Positions 6,928-10,246 of a DNA stretch of 10,246 bases are shown piece by piece. A program made the position numbers and the translations under genes. The stretch comes from Lachnospiraceae bacterium (lineage in GTDB: Bacteria > Bacillota_A > Clostridia > Lachnospirales > Lachnospiraceae): positions 1 to 10,246 of the forward strand of contig JAFUEG010000294.1 in NCBI GenBank assembly GCA_017464045.1. Reading direction: 5' to 3'. Under the pieces are notes generated by a model. It was not told the origin of the DNA, made no database searches, and saw only the letters and a list, made by a program, of their open reading frames with translations. The first letter of the stretch is position 1; each line of letters begins with the position of its first letter.

Positions 6928-6956
6928 ATTTTAGTAACCATATTAAAAAATGTCAA
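6928..6956 (-). promoter_or_regulatory. Sigma-A promoter of the thrS T-box transcript
   Basis: On the leftward strand the -35 box is a consensus TTGACA (6956-6951), the spacer is 17 bp, and the -10 is TAAAAT (6933-6928). It lies immediately upstream of stem I of the T-box leader, with transcription expected to begin near 6921. Confidence 0.9.
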
Positions 6957-7004
6957 GTAGAAATTTATTGTATTTTAAATAATAATATTAGAATAATATG
7001 TTCG

Positions 7005-7083
7005 GACTCCTGCTATATACTGGATGCTAAGCACAGCGTGAGCGATAGTGAGCTGTGCGTGTATCCGGTATATAGCAGGAGTC
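7005..7083. repeat. 79-nt long hairpin between the YwmB-like gene and the thrS promoter
   Basis: A perfect 16-bp outer stem (7005-7020 with 7068-7083) continues through a wobble and GGAT/ATCC (7022-7025 with 7063-7066). After a small internal loop comes a 7-bp inner stem (7031-7037 with 7052-7058). The loop is 14 nt. It starts 6 bp beyond the stop codon of the YwmB-like gene and may stop transcription or protect the 3' end. No U-tract follows the stem on the leftward strand, so it is not a standard intrinsic terminator. It could be a copy of a dispersed palindromic repeat. Confidence 0.85.
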
Positions 7084-7088
7084 TGTAG

Positions 7089-7862
7089 TTAAAAGGACTT
7101 ATCTACAAAAGGTACAGCTCTGTGGATATAGGTTATATCTTCTTTGTCATCGTACGAAAAGGCAATATTTACATTTACCCTTTTATTATTTTGATATACA
7201 AATTCGTCAATATCACGACTGTATCCGTATATACAGATAACATTATCAAATTCTGCCCTGTCTATCTCCGTCGCATTGGTTTCCTCAAGAAATCTGTCTA
7301 TATAATCATCGATTTCTTCATCTATGAGTCTTCCCTTTTCCTGACTCAAAAGATAAATATTGGTGTTGGCGTTCATGCCGAGCTTATCATATATATCTGC
7401 CAGCTTTTTCTTATAAGCATAGGCAGAGGTTCCGTTGCTGCCCTTTAGATTGATTTCGACCATAACATAATTTTCTGTATTTTCCTGTTCGTATTTGTCC
7501 GTAGTATGAAGGGTAATAACTTTAATGGCTGTGTCAGCCTGCTCACCATATTTGGTAAGTGTTGTGATATCACTGTTTGCAGTTTCATCCTTTTTGCTTA
7601 CTACACCGTAGCCGTTTGTAATTCCAAGATTTTTGGCGATATTCTTAACCATGCTTTCACGATTTGCAACACTGAGATTATCATCTCCGTAAAAGGCATA
7701 TGCCTTAACCGTACCCTCAGACAGATTGCTGATATCCTCACTCATAACCTGTTCAACCATTTTCTTTTCTCTGTCGATAGACGAGTTGATAAAAAGCTGA
7801 AGCAAAATAGCTGCCCAAATAAGTACCAAAATATAAATCTTTGTTTTTCTGTTCATATTCAT
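7089..7862 (-). CDS. YwmB-like (DUF1779) membrane-anchored protein
   Basis: The 257-residue protein has an N-terminal uncleaved-looking membrane segment at about 9-26, after a basic start (NRKTK), and then a soluble domain that should lie outside the membrane. The order of the soluble part fits the YwmB family of Firmicutes: a long amphipathic helix, an ITNGYG turn, a strand-rich middle with the VMVEINLKG stretch, a helix with KLG, and an SQEKGRL turn. The match is recognition from memory and the biochemical role of that family is not known. I chose the ATG at 7862 because AGGTGG (7871-7876, complement) precedes it by 8 bases. A GTG at 7874 overlaps that site and is unlikely. It reads towards thrS but is separated from it by a long hairpin and the thrS promoter. 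I see no convincing promoter upstream. Confidence 0.8.
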   Translation of the reverse strand: MNMNRKTKIYILVLIWAAILLQLFINSSIDREKKMVEQVMSEDISNLSEGTVKAYAFYGDDNLSVANRESMVKNIAKNLGITNGYGVVSKKDETANSDITTLTKYGEQADTAIKVITLHTTDKYEQENTENYVMVEINLKGSNGTSAYAYKKKLADIYDKLGMNANTNIYLLSQEKGRLIDEEIDDYIDRFLEETNATEIDRAEFDNVICIYGYSRDIDEFVYQNNKRVNVNIAFSYDDKEDITYIHRAVPFVDKSF

Positions 7863-7934
7863 AACAATAACCACCTTTCTGACATAAGCATTGCCACAAT
7901 TTAAAATTATTAATCATTTTTCCTTTCGTATTTC

Positions 7935-7963
7935 TTGACTACACAGGACAATTAATCTATTAT
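7935..7963 (+). promoter_or_regulatory. Sigma-A promoter for tyrA
   Basis: The -35 box is TTGACT (7935-7940), the spacer is 17 bp, and the -10 is TATTAT (7958-7963). The start of transcription would be near 7970, leaving a leader of about 90 nt in which I see no T-box or other known riboswitch. Confidence 0.75.
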
Positions 7964-8060
7964 ATTTTTATAGTTTAATGCATCAAAGCACAGTTTCATC
8001 AGATTATATATGTGCATATATAAGATTAAACGTGTCGGCAGATAGAAAGAAGGAAAAAAT

Positions 8061-8897
8061 ATGACAGTTGGAATAGTTGGACTTGGTCTTATCGGTGGTT
8101 CATTTGCAAAAGCGTACAGCGATAATGATGACCATACAGTTCTTGGATATGATATAAATAAAGAGGTTATGGAGCATGCCTTTGATGAAAAGACAATTTC
8201 CGGAGAGCTCGGAAAAAGTAACATATCAGAGTGCGACCTCGTACTTATAGCGCTTTATCCCGAGACAGCGGTAAACTATCTGAAAGAAATGGCAGAGTAT
8301 ATAGCCAAAGATACTATGGTAATTGACTGCTGTGGTGTCAAAGGTTATGTATGTGAAAGATGCTTCCCTATAGCAGAGGAGTACGGATTTACCTTTGTTG
8401 GCGGACATCCTATGGCAGGAAGGCATTACTCCGGATATGATTATAGTATGAAAAACATGTATAATGGAGCTTCCATGGTGCTGGTACCGCGCAATCTCGG
8501 TGATGAGAAAACCATAAAAAGAGCAAAGCAGCTTCTTTCACCGATTAAATTCGGTACCTTTACCGTCTGCGATGCCAAAAGACATGATGCGATGATAGCT
8601 TTTACCTCACAGATGGCACATGTGGTTTCCAATGCTTATGTAAAAAGTCCGACAGCAAGAGAACATGACGGATTTTCGGCAGGAAGCTATAAGGATTTGA
8701 CAAGAGTAGCATGGTTAAATGAAAATATGTGGACGGAGCTTTTCCTTGAGAATAAAGACTGTCTTTTAACGGAGCTTGATTGTTTTATAAATTCAATGAG
8801 AGAGTACAGAGATGCGATTAAAAATGAAGATGCCGATACGTTAAGAAAACTTCTTCATGAGGGAAAAATATGTAAAGAAGAGATTGACGGAATATAA
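8061..8897 (+). CDS. tyrA: Prephenate dehydrogenase
   Basis: The enzyme oxidatively decarboxylates prephenate to 4-hydroxyphenylpyruvate with NAD+ in tyrosine synthesis, in the cytoplasm. The N-terminal dinucleotide-binding fold carries GLGLIGGS (about 7-14), followed by an acidic residue at the end of the second strand (D31). The catalytic histidine is H116 in the GGHPMAG motif, with HYSG after it. The helical C-terminal domain contains SQMAHVVSNA and AGSYKDLTRVA, whose R215 probably binds the substrate. At 278 residues it lacks the C-terminal ACT domain found in some longer Gram-positive TyrA proteins, so ACT-mediated feedback by tyrosine is not expected. The start is supported by AAGGA (8050-8054) before the ATG. 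No other aromatic pathway gene lies in the window. No terminator is clear after the stop. Confidence 0.94.
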   Translation: MTVGIVGLGLIGGSFAKAYSDNDDHTVLGYDINKEVMEHAFDEKTISGELGKSNISECDLVLIALYPETAVNYLKEMAEYIAKDTMVIDCCGVKGYVCERCFPIAEEYGFTFVGGHPMAGRHYSGYDYSMKNMYNGASMVLVPRNLGDEKTIKRAKQLLSPIKFGTFTVCDAKRHDAMIAFTSQMAHVVSNAYVKSPTAREHDGFSAGSYKDLTRVAWLNENMWTELFLENKDCLLTELDCFINSMREYRDAIKNEDADTLRKLLHEGKICKEEIDGI

Positions 8898-8981
8898 GAG
8901 AATGCTATTTTTATAGAGGATGGTAACTTTGCAGCTAAACTGATACTTTTTACAAAAAACATGTTTTTATGCGGTTTGCAA

Positions 8982-9013
8982 CTGCCGGTTGACATATTTC
9001 AAGCTGCCGGTTG
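8982..9013 (+). promoter_or_regulatory. Pair of 10-bp direct repeats upstream of the XRE regulator, possible operator
   Basis: CTGCCGGTTG occurs at 8982-8991 and again at 9004-9013, a 22-bp period, close to two helical turns. The first copy sits in CAAC-N5-GTTG symmetry and overlaps a TTGACA (8989-8994). The nearest -10-like box TAGTAT (9015-9020) is 20 bp away, longer than normal. It could be an operator for the regulator encoded next door, which is inference only. The rest of 8898-9096 contains a short hairpin (9054-9059 with 9064-9069) near the ribosome binding site and no gene. Confidence 0.35.
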
Positions 9014-9096
9014 GTAGTATGTAACTACAAAAAATGATTAAATTAGCTCAACGGATGAAACAATTCATCGAAAAATTTTTAAGGAGGGAGCTAATT

Positions 9097-10089
9097 ATGA
9101 TAATGGCAGATAAGATTATCAGATTAAGAAAGAAAAACGGATGGTCACAGGAGGAGCTGGCAGATAAGCTTGATGTATCACGTCAGGCGGTGTCAAAGTG
9201 GGAGGCTGCACAGTCGGTTCCCAACCTTGATAAGATTTTGCAGCTTAGTGTGCTCTTTGGAGTAACAACAGACTATCTGCTTAAAGACGAGATAGAGGAC
9301 GAGGAATATACCGATAATGATGGCACTGACTCCATAAAAAAGATTACGCTTGGAGATGCAAATAAATATCTTGATACAGTTAAAGCTAATTCTAAAAAAA
9401 CATCTTTTGCTACTTTTTTATGTATTATATCAGCGATACCTATGTTGGTTCTTATAGCACTTAGTCAGATAAAATCAGTCGGATTGTCTGAAGATGCGGC
9501 AGCGATTATAGGTGTAGGTTTTTTAATCCTTATAGTAGCACCTGCGGTAGCGTTATTTATCTATGTGGAATCGGTAAATGAACCGTTTAAGTTCATTGCT
9601 GAAGGGGAGTTTTCAACTGAATATGGCGTAAAGGGTATGGTTTCAGAAAGGAAAAAGGAATATAAGCATGAGCATACCAAAAGTATTATCTTTGGAGTAA
9701 TAATGTGTGTTATTTCACCGGTTCCGCTTTTAATAGCCACATTTTGGGAGATTGATTTTGTTATAATACTTACGGTTGCCTTACTGCTTTTTATAGTAGG
9801 AATCGGAGTAATGAAGCTTGTCAAAACCAATTCATACTGGGATGCAATGTCAACGCTTCTTAATGAAGAAGAATTTGCAGAGGAAAGAAAAAAAGAGAAT
9901 AAGCTTGTGGATAGTCTTGAAACTATATATTGGCTTGTTTTTACGTCTATTTATCTGACATGGAGCTTTCTTACCAATGATTGGGGTAAAACATGGATTA
10001 TCTGGCCGGTTGCAGGCGTACTCTTTGCAGCATATTCGGAAGTGATAGAGATGATTGTTGAAAAAAAGAAGGACAATTCCAAACAATAA
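9097..10089 (+). CDS. XRE-family DNA-binding domain fused to a six-helix membrane domain
   Basis: The 330-residue protein has a helix-turn-helix of the Cro/C1 type at about 6-62, with the typical SQEELADKLDVSRQAVSKWE pattern. An acidic linker (about 65-80) is followed by six hydrophobic segments at about 103-122, 134-157, 195-214, 219-242, 276-294 and 299-319. A basic segment (ERKKEYKHEHTK) lies between the second and third. Proteins of this layout are common in Firmicutes as membrane-tethered regulators, usually of unknown signal. AAGGAGGGAG (9081-9090) places the start at ATG 9097 rather than the in-frame ATG at 9034, which lies upstream of that site and would add 21 residues of non-domain sequence. 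It may regulate itself or the lipoprotein gene that begins 68 bp after its stop. Confidence 0.92.
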   Translation: MIMADKIIRLRKKNGWSQEELADKLDVSRQAVSKWEAAQSVPNLDKILQLSVLFGVTTDYLLKDEIEDEEYTDNDGTDSIKKITLGDANKYLDTVKANSKKTSFATFLCIISAIPMLVLIALSQIKSVGLSEDAAAIIGVGFLILIVAPAVALFIYVESVNEPFKFIAEGEFSTEYGVKGMVSERKKEYKHEHTKSIIFGVIMCVISPVPLLIATFWEIDFVIILTVALLLFIVGIGVMKLVKTNSYWDAMSTLLNEEEFAEERKKENKLVDSLETIYWLVFTSIYLTWSFLTNDWGKTWIIWPVAGVLFAAYSEVIEMIVEKKKDNSKQ

Positions 10090-10157
10090 TTTATAGAATA
10101 GAATATTATGACTCTTTGGCTCATATTATGTAGTAAGTAAAATTTGGGAAGTATGAT

Positions 10158-10246
10158 ATGAAAAAGAGCATGTTTAAAACAGGGCGCAGTGTTTTTATAT
10201 TAACATTTGCGCTCTTTCTTTGCCTTCTTTTGGTTGGCTGTGGATT
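10158..10246 (+). CDS. Lipoprotein, N-terminal fragment (3' end outside window)
   Basis: Only the first 29 codons are visible. They encode a signal peptide with a basic start (MKKSMFKTGR), a hydrophobic core, and the lipobox LVGC with the cysteine at residue 28. The mature lipoprotein would be anchored on the outer face of the membrane. GGGAAG (10146-10151) precedes the ATG by 6 bases. No terminator is seen between this gene and the membrane-bound regulator, so they may be co-transcribed. The function cannot be told from what is present. Confidence 0.8.
   Translation, partial: MKKSMFKTGRSVFILTFALFLCLLLVGCG

Noticed and set aside
7122..7904. Rightward open frames of 108 and 132 codons (7122-7448 and 7506-7904)
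   Set aside because: They lie antisense to the YwmB-like gene, have no ribosome binding sites of note, and their Ile/Phe/Cys-rich products look like reverse-strand shadows.
7964..8060. Possible riboswitch or T-box in the tyrA leader
   Set aside because: There is no T-box sequence, no terminator hairpin and no recognisable riboswitch motif in the roughly 90-nt leader.
9034..9096. Upstream ATG for the XRE regulator
   Set aside because: A strong AAGGAGGGAG lies downstream of it at 9081-9090, correctly spaced for ATG 9097, where the helix-turn-helix domain begins.
10115..10143. Promoter-like TTTGGC-N17-TAAAAT before the lipoprotein gene
   Set aside because: Transcription would begin at or inside the ribosome binding site at 10146-10151, leaving no usable leader.

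Overview
The window looks like a chromosomal stretch of a low-GC Firmicute, most likely a clostridium of the Lachnospiraceae type. The reasons are the AT-rich intergenic DNA, strong AGGAGG-type ribosome binding sites, sigma-A promoters, a T-box riboswitch in front of a threonyl-tRNA synthetase gene, a YwmB-like protein, and several zinc-ribbon membrane proteins of a kind common in that group. This assignment is by inspection only, without a database search.

Left part (1-4458): five genes for small membrane proteins. Two read rightward. The first is cut by the window edge and carries 36-bp coding repeats (NQGFNQQPMGQP units) before four membrane segments. The second (977-1747) has an N-terminal four-cysteine zinc ribbon and four membrane segments. 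Three read leftward (1817-2731, 2856-3548, 3629-4267) and are paralogs: an N-terminal CxxC...CxxC ribbon, a low-complexity Asn/Pro/Ser linker, one membrane helix, and an exported beta-rich domain of about 120 residues. The two sets converge on a perfect 19-bp bidirectional terminator. The middle paralog is a mosaic: its first 75 bp almost match the third gene, while its C-terminal domain matches the first.

Middle (4459-7862, leftward): thrS, preceded by a complete T-box leader with sigma-A promoter, Thr specifier codon, T-box sequence AGGGTGGAACCGCG and intrinsic terminator. A second, unexplained three-way-junction element lies between the T-box terminator and the thrS start codon. Upstream of that is a 79-nt hairpin and then a YwmB-like membrane-anchored protein.

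Right part (7863-10246, rightward): tyrA (prephenate dehydrogenase) with a good promoter, an XRE-type repressor fused to six membrane helices, and the first 29 codons of a lipoprotein gene cut by the window edge.

The amino-acid genes (thrS, tyrA) are ordinary housekeeping genes. The best candidates for something undescribed are the zinc-ribbon/membrane family with its mosaic history and the structured element inside the thrS leader.
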